NCBI GenBank assembly: GCA_019339365.1
Contig: CP079859.1
Coordinates: forward strand, 3,410,001-3,474,000
Reading direction: 5' to 3'
DNA from: Vibrio neptunius
GTDB lineage: Bacteria; Pseudomonadota; Gammaproteobacteria; Enterobacterales; Vibrionaceae
DNA length: 64,000 bases
Of the stretch, positions 9,476-19,873 are shown piece by piece. The notes beneath the pieces were generated by a model. That model was not told the DNA's origin. It saw only the letters and a list, made by a program, of their open reading frames with translations, and did no database searches. Each line of letters opens with the position of its first letter. The stretch's first letter is position 1. The position numbers were made by a program, and so were the translations under genes.

Positions 9476-9957
9476 CTCCAGTCCAACAATTCTGTAGAGG
9501 TTAATACACCGTTCCAGTCGGCGTAGACGTAGTCCCCAGGCTGGATCATCTGGTTGTGTATCGTCAAAGTCACATTCGTGTCACCCGCCCCACGCTTTTC
9601 CGTTTTAAATGGGCTGGTTCCAAGCGCCTTGACTCCCAGTTCCATTTCCGCCATTGCAGCCGCATCACGAATAGCACCATAAACAATCACGCCCTCCCAG
9701 TTGTTATCAATCGCTAGGATCGCCAATTGATCACCAAGCAACGCTTTTTGACAGGAACCGTGCCCGTCGATAATCAGCACTTTGCCTTTCCCGTCATTAC
9801 TCAAGGTTTCCCTAACTTTAGAGTTGTCGTGGTAGCAGCGAACCGTAACAATTTCTCCCCAAAAAGCACTTCTTTTACCAAAAGTGTGTAAGGGTAAATC
9901 CAACGACGTTACTTTCTCTTCATGTTTATCACATATATCTGGTGTTATATCTTTCAT
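9472..9957 (-). CDS. RraA-like family protein
   Basis: A 161-residue protein with the RraA fold. Recognisable parts are [31 protein letters not shown] and [19 protein letters not shown], aligning with the conserved core of RraA and of HMG/CHA-type aldolases. E. coli RraA binds RNase E and inhibits it; other members are metal-dependent 4-hydroxy-4-methyl-2-oxoglutarate aldolases. The charged residues of GxxR(D) (GAIRD) are kept, so an aldolase role is possible. The C-terminal half differs clearly from E. coli RraA, so I do not use that symbol. It lies upstream of nothing obviously related. Confidence 0.75.
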   Translation of the reverse strand: MKDITPDICDKHEEKVTSLDLPLHTFGKRSAFWGEIVTVRCYHDNSKVRETLSNDGKGKVLIIDGHGSCQKALLGDQLAILAIDNNWEGVIVYGAIRDAAAMAEMELGVKALGTSPFKTEKRGAGDTNVTLTIHNQMIQPGDYVYADWNGVLTSTELLDWS

Positions 9958-9986
9958 TTTCCCTCCATGAATATGGCTTTAATTCC

Positions 9987-10376
9987 TTATTTGCATCGAT
10001 ATTTCCACTCACCTAAACCGACTTTCATTCCGTCGGCCAAACAAGAGAGCAAAAACAGCTCGTTACCATCAACATAGTAGATGGCGTTCTGCTGATATTT
10101 ACGTCCTAGCAATAGTGCTTGTGACTCATCAATATCGACAGCGAAACTCTCTTCAGCCCAACCAAAACTTTCATCTCCGACTAGCACTTCAACAAAGTAA
10201 GTATGGCTAAATTCTTGAGCTAAGTAGCGATTATTTCCTTCATTTTGTTGTTTAGACTGCCACTGACTGGCGGGGTTCCACGCCGTGATAATGGCAAACC
10301 GATAACAGTTTGGCGAGCGAATGAATTTGAAGTAAGGGTCTGAATATGCTTGCCAAGTTTGTGCATCAATCATCAT
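9987..10376 (-). CDS. DUF3293 domain-containing protein
   Basis: A 129-residue soluble protein with the pattern of DUF3293: an early Y.....F (AYSDPYFKF), AIITAWNP, and a C-terminal section with a conserved Ala-Ile-Tyr-Tyr block (NAIYYVDGNELFLLSC). Function is unknown. The frame opens at a GTG (10385), but ATG codons at 10376 and 10373 are more natural starts; none has a clear ribosome site. It is divergent from arcA, with about 320 bp of regulatory DNA between them. Confidence 0.7.
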   Translation of the reverse strand: MMIDAQTWQAYSDPYFKFIRSPNCYRFAIITAWNPASQWQSKQQNEGNNRYLAQEFSHTYFVEVLVGDESFGWAEESFAVDIDESQALLLGRKYQQNAIYYVDGNELFLLSCLADGMKVGLGEWKYRCK

Positions 10377-10432
10377 ATAAACCACAGTTTTACATTTGTT
10401 TTAGACTATTAATATTTGTTACATTCGAACTC

Positions 10433-10446
10433 TTGATGTAAATCAA
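10433..10446 (+). promoter_or_regulatory. Predicted FNR box upstream of arcA
   Basis: TTGAT-GTAA-ATCAA matches the FNR consensus TTGATnnnnATCAA at all ten specified positions. It lies about 260 bp before the arcA start and about 60-70 bp before a possible -10 (TATAGAAT near 10496). arcA is FNR-activated in E. coli, which makes the site credible. It could also serve the divergent DUF3293 gene. Confidence 0.7.
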
Positions 10447-10475
10447 CAAAGTGCATGGAATTAACATTCTGACGT

Positions 10476-10491
10476 TGTTAGCATGCTGTTA
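10476..10491 (+). promoter_or_regulatory. Predicted ArcA direct-repeat box
   Basis: TGTTA-GCATGC-TGTTA is a direct repeat with 11-bp spacing, the arrangement of ArcA sites. It lies directly upstream of a -10-like TATAGAAT. Autoregulation of arcA is the natural reading, but this is pattern evidence only. Confidence 0.5.
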
Positions 10492-10700
10492 ACATTATAG
10501 AATCCGCCTCAAAGACTAATAGAACAGTGAGGAAAAGGGACCTCAAGAGGCGAATTGGGACCATGGAAGGCGGGCAGTCAAAGAAACAATGTATTTTTAC
10601 AGTCTTTGGTTTATTATCAACATCACATTACCTGTATGTTAGGTTTTTGCCTAGAATTTATTCTATTAGCACAGTTTTTTCACAAGTTTAGGTACCGCCA

Positions 10701-11417
10701 ATGCAAACCCCGCACATTCTTATTGTTGAAGATGAGCAAGTAACTCGTAACACTCTAAAGAGTATTTTTGAAGCAGAGGGATACGCTGTTTTCGAGGCCA
10801 GTGACGGTGAAGAGATGCACCAGGTGCTGTCTGACAACCAGGTAAATCTGGTTATAATGGACATTAACCTGCCGGGCAAAAATGGCCTTCTGCTTGCGCG
10901 TGAGCTGCGCGAGCAAGCAAATGTGGCATTAATGTTCCTGACTGGTCGTGACAATGAAGTCGATAAGATCCTCGGACTTGAAATTGGTGCAGATGACTAC
11001 ATTACTAAGCCATTTAATCCTCGCGAGCTAACTATTCGTGCTCGCAATCTGCTGAATCGTTCCATGAGCTCCAGTGTGGTCACGGAAGAAAAACGCAGCG
11101 TTGAGAAATACGAATTCAACGGCTGGGTATTGGATATCAATAGCCGTTCACTGGTTAGTCCAGGAGGTGATGGCTACAAACTACCACGTTCTGAGTTCCG
11201 TGCTTTGCTTCACTTCTGTGAAAACCCAGGCAAGATCCAGACACGTGCCGACCTGCTTAAGAAGATGACGGGTCGTGAGCTGAAGCCACATGACCGCACG
11301 GTAGATGTCACTATCCGTCGTATCCGTAAGCACTTTGAGTCAGTCTCAGGTACTCCGGAAATCATCGCGACAATTCACGGTGAAGGTTACCGATTCTGTG
11401 GTGATTTAGAAGAGTAA
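10701..11417 (+). CDS. arcA: Two-component response regulator ArcA
   Basis: An OmpR/PhoB-type regulator that represses respiratory genes under low oxygen when phosphorylated by ArcB. The receiver domain (about 1-120) holds the acidic pair in VEDEQ, the phospho-acceptor Asp in [10 protein letters not shown] (about residue 54), the conserved Thr in FLTGRD and the Lys in DDYITKPF. The winged-helix DNA-binding domain follows, ending [15 protein letters not shown]. The 238-residue length equals E. coli ArcA. Its long 5' region carries the FNR and ArcA-like boxes. No arcB lies in the window. Confidence 0.96.
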   Translation: MQTPHILIVEDEQVTRNTLKSIFEAEGYAVFEASDGEEMHQVLSDNQVNLVIMDINLPGKNGLLLARELREQANVALMFLTGRDNEVDKILGLEIGADDYITKPFNPRELTIRARNLLNRSMSSSVVTEEKRSVEKYEFNGWVLDINSRSLVSPGGDGYKLPRSEFRALLHFCENPGKIQTRADLLKKMTGRELKPHDRTVDVTIRRIRKHFESVSGTPEIIATIHGEGYRFCGDLEE

Positions 11418-11433
11418 CCACCAAGGTAAAGAT

Positions 11434-11465
11434 AAAAAAATGGAGCCAGTAGGCTCCATTTTTTT
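11434..11465 (+). terminator. arcA terminator
   Basis: TGGAGCC-AGTA-GGCTCCA forms a perfect stem flanked by A7 and T8, so it can work on either strand. It lies 17 bp past the arcA stop; hldE converges from the right. Confidence 0.85.
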
Positions 11466-11552
11466 GTTTTATCAGCTATGGCTTAAATGGTATCAACTTA
11501 TCAGCAAGCTGTGATTCAGGCAGAGCCTAATAACACTCTGCCGGATATTTCT

Positions 11553-12983
11553 TTAGCCTTTGCCGCCTTTGATTGCGTCAATGATCTCAGTCGTTGAACA
11601 GCCATCTTCAAAGTTAAGTACTTTCACTTCGCCACCATTAGCGATCACTTCTTTACCACCAGCAATTTCTTCAGGTTTATAGTCTCCGCCTTTTACTAGC
11701 AAGTCGGGTAACACTTCAGAGATCAAGCGCTGCGGCGTGTCTTCACCGAAAGGCACCACCCAATCAACCGCACCAAGACCTGCTAATACCGCCATGCGAC
11801 GATCAGTAGGGTTTACAGGGCGACCTGGGCCTTTAAGGCGTTTTACTGATTCGTCGGTATTGACAGCAACAATCAAGCGATCACCTAGCTCAGCAGCGTG
11901 GTTTAGGTAAGAAACATGTCCAGCATGTAGAATATCGAAACAACCATTGGTCATCACTACCTTCTCGCCTTTCGATTGTGCATTCTTCACAGCATCAATC
12001 AGCGCCTGTTCGGTGATAACACCAAAATCAGTGTCTTGGCTGCCATGGACCGCTTCCGCCAGCTCAATGGTCGATACTGTTGATGTACCTAACTTACCTA
12101 CTACGACGCCTGCTGCTGCGTTTGCCAATGCACAAGCTTCATCAAGCGGTTTACCCGCAGCGACCGATGCGGCAAGGACAGAAATAACCGTATCGCCTGC
12201 ACCTGTCACATCATAGACTTCTTTGGCAAGAGTCGGTAAATGGAACGGCTCCTGACCACGACGTAGTAATGTCATACCATGCTCGCTGCGCGTCACGAGA
12301 AGTGCTTCAAAGTCGAACTCTTCAATCAGCGCTAAGCCTTTATCGACCAGTTCTTCTTCAGATTTGACCTTACCCACCACATGCTCAAATTCTGCCATGT
12401 TAGGAGTCAGTAGTGTTGCACCACGGTAGCGTTCAAAGTCCGCTCCTTTAGGGTCAATAAACACAGGAACCTTGGCAGCACGTGCTTTCTGAATGAATTG
12501 CTGAACGTGATCCAATGCACCTTTCGCATAATCAGACAGAACAACCGACTTCACTTTTGGCAATGCCTGTTCCATACGGTCTAAAATCAGCTCGGCATCG
12601 GTGTTTTCAAATTTGTCTTCGAAATCTAAGCGGATCAGCTGCTGACCACGGCTCAAAACGCGAAGTTTAGTAATGGTTGGATAGTTTGGCAGAGCCACAA
12701 AGTCACACTTTACTTTGAGTGCAGACAGCGTCTCATTGAGCACTTTGGCAGGCTCATCAATCCCAGTTAAACCTACGATATGCGCATGGCCGCCCAAAGA
12801 AGCAATGTTCATTGCTACGTTAGCTGCACCGCCTGGACGCTCTTCGTTATTTTCTACTTTTACTACAGGAACTGGCGCTTCTGGGGAGATGCGTCCAGTC
12901 GGGCCATACCAGTAACGATCAAGCATCACGTCACCTATGATCAATACACCAGAATCACTATAGTTCGGTAGGATTGGTTTCAT
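11553..12983 (-). CDS. hldE: Bifunctional heptokinase/heptose-1-phosphate adenylyltransferase HldE
   Basis: A two-domain cytosolic enzyme that makes ADP-heptose for the LPS inner core. The N-terminal PfkB-type kinase (about 1-320) shows [15 protein letters not shown] and the catalytic VTGAGDTV. The C-terminal nucleotidyltransferase (about 340-476) shows [18 protein letters not shown] with its HxGH-type motif. The 476 residues match E. coli HldE (477). A long gap to the next gene and its own ATG with upstream GGAGACC suggest a separate transcript. glnE lies just upstream on the same strand, as is usual for this pair. Confidence 0.96.
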   Translation of the reverse strand: MKPILPNYSDSGVLIIGDVMLDRYWYGPTGRISPEAPVPVVKVENNEERPGGAANVAMNIASLGGHAHIVGLTGIDEPAKVLNETLSALKVKCDFVALPNYPTITKLRVLSRGQQLIRLDFEDKFENTDAELILDRMEQALPKVKSVVLSDYAKGALDHVQQFIQKARAAKVPVFIDPKGADFERYRGATLLTPNMAEFEHVVGKVKSEEELVDKGLALIEEFDFEALLVTRSEHGMTLLRRGQEPFHLPTLAKEVYDVTGAGDTVISVLAASVAAGKPLDEACALANAAAGVVVGKLGTSTVSTIELAEAVHGSQDTDFGVITEQALIDAVKNAQSKGEKVVMTNGCFDILHAGHVSYLNHAAELGDRLIVAVNTDESVKRLKGPGRPVNPTDRRMAVLAGLGAVDWVVPFGEDTPQRLISEVLPDLLVKGGDYKPEEIAGGKEVIANGGEVKVLNFEDGCSTTEIIDAIKGGKG

Positions 12984-13043
12984 TATGGGTCTCCAAATTC
13001 TAATTCGGGCAAGAGTTTAACACAGGGGATAAGGACCCTAAAC

Positions 13044-15884
13044 CTATTCTAGCCACTCCAGCCAAAGCGCTTTAACAAGCTCTCGCTCTTTGGTCAGTTT
13101 TTCTTCAGCTACGTCCGCATCAAGATTGAGTAAATTGCGATGATGAATTTGATCACGCATCCTTGTGTATGCCTGAGTCAACGCCATCGCTGGGGCTTCA
13201 TCCAGAATGCCTTGTGACATCATAGATTCAAAAATTCGGACGTTATCACTCCATCGAGTCAGCTTAGGCTTTTCGTGACTAAACCTTAAGACCAGATATT
13301 GGGCAAGAAATTCCACATCGGTAATACCACCAGGGTCTTGCTTAAGCATAAAACGACCTAATTTTTTTCCACCCAGATGTTCACGCATTTTCACTCGCAT
13401 TTCAGCCACATCCTTTTTGAGCTTTGATTCTTCTCGCGCCAAACTCAAAATATCATGCCTTGTTTGAGAAAATGCCTGTTGTAGAGGTTGATCGCCGTAG
13501 ATCATCCGGGCTCTGACTAACGCTTGGTGTTCCCATGTCCAGGCTTCAGTATGCTGGTATTCATCAAATGCATCTGCCGGGCTCACTAATAAGCCTGAAG
13601 CTCCGGATGGGCGCAGACGAGTATCCGCTTCGTATAAGATGCCTGATGCCGTTCTCGTTGAGAATATATGGATGATACGCTGCGCCAAACGTAAGTAAAA
13701 CTGACGACCATCAATCTCTTTTTTGCCATCAGTATAAGTATGAACAGGGCAATCATGCATAAAGACGATATCTAGGTCTGAGTTATAGCCCAACTCCCAC
13801 CCGCCGACTTTGCCATAGCCAATCACAGCAAAACCTCGGCCATCTCTGTCTTTAATATGCGTTGGCTCACCATATTTCTCGACCATTTGCAGCCACGCTT
13901 GATTCACCACAGACTCCACAATCGCTTCAGCGAGGTAAGTTAGGTGATCACTGACTTTCATGACAGGCAGCACTCCTGCAATGTCTGCAGCAGCGATACG
14001 CAAAATACAGATCTGCTTAAACTGACGCAGTGCTTCCATCTGCTGCTCCATATCGTCTTCCGGGATACGAGCGAGGAAGTCACGCAGTTCAGTGCGGTAG
14101 CTTTCCAATGGTACGGGATTGTATAACTGCTGAGGGTCAATCAACTCATCAAGCAGAATTGGATAACGACCAAGTTGCTCCGAGATCATCGGGCTTGCGG
14201 TACACAAACGAACGAGCTGAACCAGCGCCGCTTGGTGTTCGTCTAGTAGCTCTAAATACGTGGTTCGAGTGACAATCTTATGCAATAAATGCAAAACGCG
14301 CGGCAGGCCAAACTTGGCATCTTGATGGCTATAAATGGCCGAGAAGATCTTAGGCATCAGCTTGTTAAGCACTTCACGGCCACGCGGACCGAGGGTTTTC
14401 TTAGCCAAATCTTGCTTAAATTGGATAATGGTTTGCGCCATTTGCTGCGGATCATCGGCTTGAATATCATGCTCTAAGATATGCACAATGACGTCTTGTT
14501 TGGCCGCCATATCCCACAACTCGGTAAAGTGCTTGGCAATATCTTGCTGATCTTCCTCTTCCTCACCGATCAAAGTGGCAAAAACAGCGTGAACCTTGGC
14601 CATATGTTGTTGAACATCAGCAATAAGCTCTGGCCACTGGCTATAACCCATCGCCACCGCTAACTGAAGCTGTTCAGTATCCAATTCCGGCAAGGTCTGA
14701 GTTTGCTTGTCTGCCATCGCCTGCAACAAATTCTCAAGTCGACGCAAGAATTTATACGACAGCTTAAGCTGACTGACTTCTTCACTGGTAAGCTGTTCTA
14801 ACTCTTCAATCGCGTCGAGGGTCACCAACAACCCGCGTTGACGCAGATTCGGTTCACGGCCGCCACGAATCAACTGGAATACCTGTGCGATAAACTCAAT
14901 TTCACGAATTCCGCCCGCACCGAGTTTAATGTTGTTACTTAACCCACGTCGACGAACTTCGCTGCTGATCATCGACTTCATACGTCTCAGAGATTGAATC
15001 GCGCTGAAGTCAATATAGCGGCGGAAAACGAACGGACGCAACATCTGACGCAGTTCTTGATACTGTGGGTACATTTCCCTCCCCATCACTCGCGCTTTAA
15101 TCATTGCGTAGCGTTCCCAGTCGCGCCCCTGCTCCTGATAGTAATCTTCGAGCGCTGCGTAGCTCATCACCAAAGGTCCGCTGTCACCGAAAGGACGCAA
15201 GCGCATGTCAACACGATAGCAGAAGCCATCAAAAGTCTGCTGGTCAAGGGCCTTAATGATCCTTTGACCTAAACGAGTAAAGAACTGAGCATTAGCCAGA
15301 CTACGACGTGTTCCTTGAGTTTCACCGTTCTCGGGATAAGTAAAAATCAGATCGATGTCAGAGGAGAAATTCAGTTCGCCGCCACCCAGTTTCCCCATAC
15401 CAATGATCAGCATTGGCTGTGCCTCGCCGGCTTCATTGCAAGGTGTCCCCCACAAATCACAGCACGCTTTGTATTGCCACTGGTAAGTTTCAAAGATCAC
15501 CGCTTCTGCTAGTTGAGACAAATGCTCTAGACTCTGTTCAAGCGCCCAGCTACCAACAAAATCTTTCCACGCAATATAAGCCATCTCGCGATTGCGAAAC
15601 TGCCTTAAGACTCTATGGCCTTGCATTTCATCACTACACTCTGCCAGTAAGCCTGCTAGACGCTGTCGATATGTTTCGTGTCGAGATTCTACCTCCAACA
15701 TCTCTGGAAAATGTTGATGCAAATACTCATCTTGCTGAACAGTATCGACAATAAACTGGCTCAATCCGGCCACATAACTGAGTTCCTTGCGGCGACACTC
15801 AGGCCATTCCTGAATGGCCTGATATTGCAGTAGGGACTCTAGAGCAATCTGGGAAACAGAAGCAAGACTCGCGGGCAGTTGCAT
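13044..15884 (-). CDS. glnE: Bifunctional glutamine synthetase adenylyltransferase/adenylyl-removing enzyme
   Basis: GlnE adenylylates and deadenylylates glutamine synthetase in response to PII and glutamine. Two nucleotidyltransferase domains are visible: the N-terminal adenylyl-removing domain around [20 protein letters not shown] and the C-terminal adenylyl-transferase domain around [20 protein letters not shown]. Each has the GxGK...DxD core, with an alpha-helical linker between. The frame is open to 15974, but I place the start at the ATG at 15884 (AAGGAAG upstream). That gives 946 residues, close to E. coli GlnE, and leaves out a stretch overlapping the terminator of the upstream gene. 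Confidence 0.95.
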   Translation of the reverse strand: MQLPASLASVSQIALESLLQYQAIQEWPECRRKELSYVAGLSQFIVDTVQQDEYLHQHFPEMLEVESRHETYRQRLAGLLAECSDEMQGHRVLRQFRNREMAYIAWKDFVGSWALEQSLEHLSQLAEAVIFETYQWQYKACCDLWGTPCNEAGEAQPMLIIGMGKLGGGELNFSSDIDLIFTYPENGETQGTRRSLANAQFFTRLGQRIIKALDQQTFDGFCYRVDMRLRPFGDSGPLVMSYAALEDYYQEQGRDWERYAMIKARVMGREMYPQYQELRQMLRPFVFRRYIDFSAIQSLRRMKSMISSEVRRRGLSNNIKLGAGGIREIEFIAQVFQLIRGGREPNLRQRGLLVTLDAIEELEQLTSEEVSQLKLSYKFLRRLENLLQAMADKQTQTLPELDTEQLQLAVAMGYSQWPELIADVQQHMAKVHAVFATLIGEEEEDQQDIAKHFTELWDMAAKQDVIVHILEHDIQADDPQQMAQTIIQFKQDLAKKTLGPRGREVLNKLMPKIFSAIYSHQDAKFGLPRVLHLLHKIVTRTTYLELLDEHQAALVQLVRLCTASPMISEQLGRYPILLDELIDPQQLYNPVPLESYRTELRDFLARIPEDDMEQQMEALRQFKQICILRIAAADIAGVLPVMKVSDHLTYLAEAIVESVVNQAWLQMVEKYGEPTHIKDRDGRGFAVIGYGKVGGWELGYNSDLDIVFMHDCPVHTYTDGKKEIDGRQFYLRLAQRIIHIFSTRTASGILYEADTRLRPSGASGLLVSPADAFDEYQHTEAWTWEHQALVRARMIYGDQPLQQAFSQTRHDILSLAREESKLKKDVAEMRVKMREHLGGKKLGRFMLKQDPGGITDVEFLAQYLVLRFSHEKPKLTRWSDNVRIFESMMSQGILDEAPAMALTQAYTRMRDQIHHRNLLNLDADVAEEKLTKERELVKALWLEWLE

Positions 15885-15931
15885 GGATCTTCCTTGGGTC
15901 AATAAATTCGTTGATAGGGATTTATACCAAT

Positions 15932-15960
15932 AAAAAACGCCCACTAACAATGAGTGGGCG
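15932..15960 (-). terminator. Terminator of the chemotaxis receptor gene
   Basis: CGCCCACT and AGTGGGCG form a perfect 8-bp stem, with six T following on the minus strand. It lies between the receptor gene (stop at 15983) and glnE. Confidence 0.85.
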
Positions 15961-15982
15961 CTTATTCGTACCATTATGGTGC

Positions 15983-17239
15983 TCAGACTTTAAAGGATGT
16001 GATCTTGGCATCCAGAGCTTCGGCATTCTTCTGCATGATCTCTGACGTTTCAAGCAGTTCAGATACCACGGTCACCGACGCCTCGACTAACTCACGGACG
16101 TTCGTCAGGTTCTGATTCATCTCTCCAGCAACACTGCTTTGCTGACCAGCCGCTGTCGCAATCTGGAAATTCATATCATTGATTTGCTTCACTTGTACCA
16201 CGATTCCATCCAATTCACTCCCAGCATTGGTGACTAACTCCACACCTTCGGCAGCTTCAACCACACTTTGCTCCATAAGCTCAACTGCTGAGGTGGCGCT
16301 GGATTGTAACTGGGTGATCATATCCTGAATTTCTACCGTCGCATTCTGAGTACGCTGCGCCAAACTGCGAACTTCATCCGCAACGACGGCAAATCCACGA
16401 CCAGCTTCACCAGCGCGTGCAGCCTCGATCGCTGCATTCAAGGCTAACAAGTTCGTTTGTTCAGAAATACTTTGAATCGTTCCGACAACACTGCCTATCG
16501 ACTCCACACTCTCTTCGACCTGATTCACTGCTTGTGCAGAAGCGGAAATATCTTTCGATAGCTGGCTGATCTTATGAACAGTCCCCTGAACAAAACGCTG
16601 GCCGCTTTCCGCCTGACCAGAAGCATTTTCTGTTAAAGAAGATGCGCTCTGAGCGTGGTCAGCTACGGTTTGTACCGTAGACGACATTTCGCTCATTGCC
16701 GTCGCCAGTTGGTCGATTTCATGAAACTCTTCTTGTGCCGACTCTTTTGTTTCCGACATGCTCAAGGTCATAACTTCTGTCAAACCTGCTAATTCCTGTG
16801 ACGCATCAATTTGTAGCTTGATCATTTCCTGCAACTGCACTCTCGTCTTTTCCAATTCACGAGCTACATCGCCATATTCATCCTTACAATCCATCTCAAT
16901 AGCTACCGATAAGTTGCGGTCCGCCATTAACTTAATCGAATCACTCAGATATTGTGTTTGACGCAGCATGATACGTGCAGCAAAAAGAAGTAGAACGACA
17001 AATACTATGATCATGATCGCTGTCTGCCATGCTACTTGCACCATGTATGCCTCATAGTGCTTCTGAGCAACCTGAGCATTTTGAGTAGCCGCGAGCAGGG
17101 CGTTATAGAAGGTACTTGCATCCCATAATTGTTTGGCGATGATCAAAATGGTACTGAACACCATCAAGAGCACCATTTTGGGAACGAGGCGAATATCCGT
17201 TATCACTCGCTCCCATGGCTTAAATGCCATCTTGGTCAT
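15983..17239 (-). CDS. Methyl-accepting chemotaxis protein
   Basis: A 418-residue transmembrane receptor. Two membrane helices (about 18-39 and 70-91) enclose only some 30 residues, so there is almost no periplasmic sensor domain. A HAMP region follows (about 92-145), then a cytoplasmic signalling hairpin. Its tip carries the hallmark [18 protein letters not shown], then [12 protein letters not shown]. There is no C-terminal CheR-tethering pentapeptide. With so little periplasmic domain, it may sense a membrane or cytoplasmic cue (inference); the ligand is unknown. It is divergent from the potassium channel gene and has its own terminator. Confidence 0.9.
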   Translation of the reverse strand: MTKMAFKPWERVITDIRLVPKMVLLMVFSTILIIAKQLWDASTFYNALLAATQNAQVAQKHYEAYMVQVAWQTAIMIIVFVVLLLFAARIMLRQTQYLSDSIKLMADRNLSVAIEMDCKDEYGDVARELEKTRVQLQEMIKLQIDASQELAGLTEVMTLSMSETKESAQEEFHEIDQLATAMSEMSSTVQTVADHAQSASSLTENASGQAESGQRFVQGTVHKISQLSKDISASAQAVNQVEESVESIGSVVGTIQSISEQTNLLALNAAIEAARAGEAGRGFAVVADEVRSLAQRTQNATVEIQDMITQLQSSATSAVELMEQSVVEAAEGVELVTNAGSELDGIVVQVKQINDMNFQIATAAGQQSSVAGEMNQNLTNVRELVEASVTVVSELLETSEIMQKNAEALDAKITSFKV

Positions 17240-17358
17240 TGTTAGTTCTCCGCTAAGTCTTATATATTTGTTGTTATTCCTGATAGCAGTCAGGACGATA
17301 TAAACTTCCGCTCGTTACTATCGGTAGATAGCGAATATGTATTTATTTAGAGCCTCGT

Positions 17359-18123
17359 ATGAATAGAAATGATATCAAATTTGATACAAAACCAATGAGC
17401 TTGCTGTCACTAATTCTGTCATTTATGGCGCTGTTTGTGATATCTGGTTTGCTGTTCTTCCCACTTAGTACTCAAACACGCCAAGTCTTTATCGGCTTAG
17501 ACTTTATTATCTGTAGTGTCTTTCTTCTCCAGTTGAGCATAGACTTGATCCGCTCAACAGATCGTATGCAATTTATGAAACGACACTGGATCGACTTCCT
17601 TGCCAGTATCCCAATGATCGAGCCATTGCGCTTTGCTCGCCTGTTCCATATCTTGCGCGTGATTCTGGTCATTCGCTCCAGTAATTTCATTATCAAACAG
17701 CTGTTAGTCAATCGTCGTGAAACCACTCTAGCTTCTATTTTGCTGCTGATGGTTGTCTTACTCACTCTAGGCTCAAGCATGATGTTGTTTGTGGAAGGCA
17801 AATCTCCAGATGCCAATATCCAAACTGGAGGAGACGCCATGTGGTGGGCACTGGTGACCATCTCAACAGTAGGTTACGGTGATCACTTCCCTGTCACGGA
17901 TGCAGGAAAGATCCTCGCCTCTGGGCTTATCATTTGTGGTGTGGGCATTTTTGGTATGATTTCAGGTTTAATCACCTCATTGCTCACCTCACCAACAGAG
18001 GTTCAAGCTAAGCGTTCCGAGAACAAAGAACGTCTACTTCTAGAATTGGTTGCAAAACAGGACGAAATCCTAAAGAGGCTCGATAGGCTGGAACAACAAA
18101 ATCAACAAAAACGGGAGCCTTAA
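17359..18123 (+). CDS. Voltage-gated-type potassium channel protein
   Basis: A 254-residue inner-membrane protein with six hydrophobic helices. S1-S2 lie around 14-60. An Arg-containing S3-S4 region follows (LRFARLFHILRVILVIRSS), then S5 (about 125-142). The pore loop has the selectivity filter TVGYGD (about residue 170), and S6 ends near 210. The C-terminal 40 residues (ENKERLLLELVAKQDEILKR onward) look like a tetramerising coiled coil. TVGYGD means K+ selectivity. Whether the Arg-bearing segment is a working voltage sensor is inference. A hairpin overlaps the stop codon as terminator. Confidence 0.88.
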   Translation: MNRNDIKFDTKPMSLLSLILSFMALFVISGLLFFPLSTQTRQVFIGLDFIICSVFLLQLSIDLIRSTDRMQFMKRHWIDFLASIPMIEPLRFARLFHILRVILVIRSSNFIIKQLLVNRRETTLASILLLMVVLLTLGSSMMLFVEGKSPDANIQTGGDAMWWALVTISTVGYGDHFPVTDAGKILASGLIICGVGIFGMISGLITSLLTSPTEVQAKRSENKERLLLELVAKQDEILKRLDRLEQQNQQKREP

Positions 18124-18137
18124 GGCTCCCGCTTCAA
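18113..18137 (+). terminator. Hairpin at the end of the K+ channel gene
   Basis: GGGAGCC-TTAA-GGCTCCC is a perfect stem containing the channel stop codon in its loop. The following sequence is only weakly T-rich, so termination efficiency is uncertain. Confidence 0.5.
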
Positions 18138-18151
18138 TAGTCATAAATGGA

Positions 18152-19669
18152 TTAATCTTGCCAGTATGGTTCTGCTTCAATGCAGATCACACGAGTCTGT
18201 TCCATAGCATGAAGAATGGAACCTTCCTGACGGGACAACCAACGCTGGAGCTGCTCTTTCTCTTCTCCTTCGAGCTTATCGACCATATTGCCTAGTGTGC
18301 GAAGTTTAATCAGATCATCAATACCATGAAGTAAATCACTCCATGGTACGCGAAAGTTGTTGCGCTCTTCGAAATCAAACAGGCTAGCAAAGCTCACACC
18401 AGTATAAAGGTTTCGCCTCAAACGATATTGCTGATCGATGTAATCCTGACTATTTAACGACCGTTCAGGTGGGAACGCTTCCATTAATTCGGCCCAAGTA
18501 CGGTCAAGTTGCTTAATAGAGAAAGGTTCAATCGTCAGCGCCATCTTATCGCGCGCCTTATCATCAAGAAATGGCTGCCAACCACGTGTTAAAATCCAAC
18601 GGCTTAAGTCAAGTAGAAGAGCGGTATATCTGGCGGAATTGAGAAGCGTCAGTATCTCTGCGCGATCCGGCAACGCTTCCTGGACAACTTTGAGCTCACC
18701 AACCAAAAACTTACGCGCATCAAGTTTACGCAACGCATGGCCCTTATCATCTAGGAGTGCTTCAAGGTAATCATAATCATTCAACCACTCTAAGCCCTGT
18801 TCAAGCCACTTGAGTTCCTGACGAACCAACGCGCTCGCTCGGCGTGGCACTACACTACCATATACTGTAAGAACCTGACGGATAAAACTGATGGCATTCC
18901 TAATTTCATGCAAAGCATCAATAGATTCTCGCTCAGCATAAATTTGCTCATGATAATGCCAATGAGAAAGTCCATGCTCTAGAGAATGAACAAAGCAAGA
19001 CTCGACAGTGTCATGTTTGTCTGTACTCACCAAGGCAATAGGTTTAACGTCATCTCCAGTATAGCCACTAGCAAGACGATAACCTTTTGCTGCTTTGCTC
19101 AGGTTACCTAATCGCATCCCGCCTTCTTCAGAAAAACAACGCGCTAATGTAAACAATGCATCAGTTTGACCGGACTTTAGTTCCAGCTCCACTTCGCAAA
19201 TAGGGTCTTCTTTGTCACCAGATTCGACTTTACCTTGATCAAACGCCACTTCAATCTGGCTGCCATCAGGCATCGCAATCAACCACTGTTCCCGTGTGAA
19301 GTTAGTAGAAAAAAGCGGAACAAGTTCCGACTGGAGCGTTTCAGTATCTTTACCTATCGGCCAGATATCAGAAGGATGGAGAGAAAGAAGCGGATTATTG
19401 CTGTGATGTTCGGCATTAAACTCAGGTCGTTGGTGTAATCCTGCTACCACACGTCCGGAAGTCTTGACCGTCTGGACATACACATCGTCAAAACGACGGA
19501 TTCTCAAACCAATGTCATGCTGACGTAACCAATTGTCGGGAGTATCGAAGTAGGTATTCCCTAACTCACGACAGCTATGCTGAAGTACTTTCTCTTGAGC
19601 AATCTTTTTTCGTAAAGTATTTGAAAAATCAGGAGAAACAAAAAACTTCAGTTCTATCTCGGTTTCCAT
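18152..19669 (-). CDS. ygiF: CYTH-CHAD inorganic triphosphatase (YgiF)
   Basis: A 505-residue cytosolic protein. The N-terminal CYTH domain (about 1-200) starts with the ExExK metal/phosphate motif (ETEIELKF), and the C-terminal CHAD domain has repeated basic helices (for example HEIRNAISFIRQVLTVYG). E. coli YgiF hydrolyses inorganic triphosphate; CHAD domains bind polyphosphate. I start at the ATG at 19669, where AAAGG lies upstream and the protein begins directly with the catalytic motif; the frame opens further upstream to 19726. It is divergent from the DUF47/Pit phosphate pair, which fits phosphate or polyphosphate metabolism. Confidence 0.9.
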   Translation of the reverse strand: METEIELKFFVSPDFSNTLRKKIAQEKVLQHSCRELGNTYFDTPDNWLRQHDIGLRIRRFDDVYVQTVKTSGRVVAGLHQRPEFNAEHHSNNPLLSLHPSDIWPIGKDTETLQSELVPLFSTNFTREQWLIAMPDGSQIEVAFDQGKVESGDKEDPICEVELELKSGQTDALFTLARCFSEEGGMRLGNLSKAAKGYRLASGYTGDDVKPIALVSTDKHDTVESCFVHSLEHGLSHWHYHEQIYAERESIDALHEIRNAISFIRQVLTVYGSVVPRRASALVRQELKWLEQGLEWLNDYDYLEALLDDKGHALRKLDARKFLVGELKVVQEALPDRAEILTLLNSARYTALLLDLSRWILTRGWQPFLDDKARDKMALTIEPFSIKQLDRTWAELMEAFPPERSLNSQDYIDQQYRLRRNLYTGVSFASLFDFEERNNFRVPWSDLLHGIDDLIKLRTLGNMVDKLEGEEKEQLQRWLSRQEGSILHAMEQTRVICIEAEPYWQD

Positions 19670-19873
19670 AGTTATACCTTTTAAAGCAGATACAAACAGG
19701 ATATTGCCAATTTTCGTACTGGGCAAGAAAGAAATATCACAGCAATGATGATCTAAAACAGTTTTAATGATGGATTTAATGCGTTACCATGCGCGCCTTT
19801 ATAGCCATCGTTCAACATTTCACCATGAATGGTGTATGTTATTTTTAGGTTATATTAATTAGGTTGACTGACC

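Noticed and set aside
9472..9957. Calling this gene rraA
   Set aside because: The core matches the RraA fold, but the C-terminal half departs from E. coli RraA and the fold also includes aldolases.
11519..11543. Terminator for hldE
   Set aside because: GGCAGAG and CTCTGCC can pair, but no T run follows on the minus strand.
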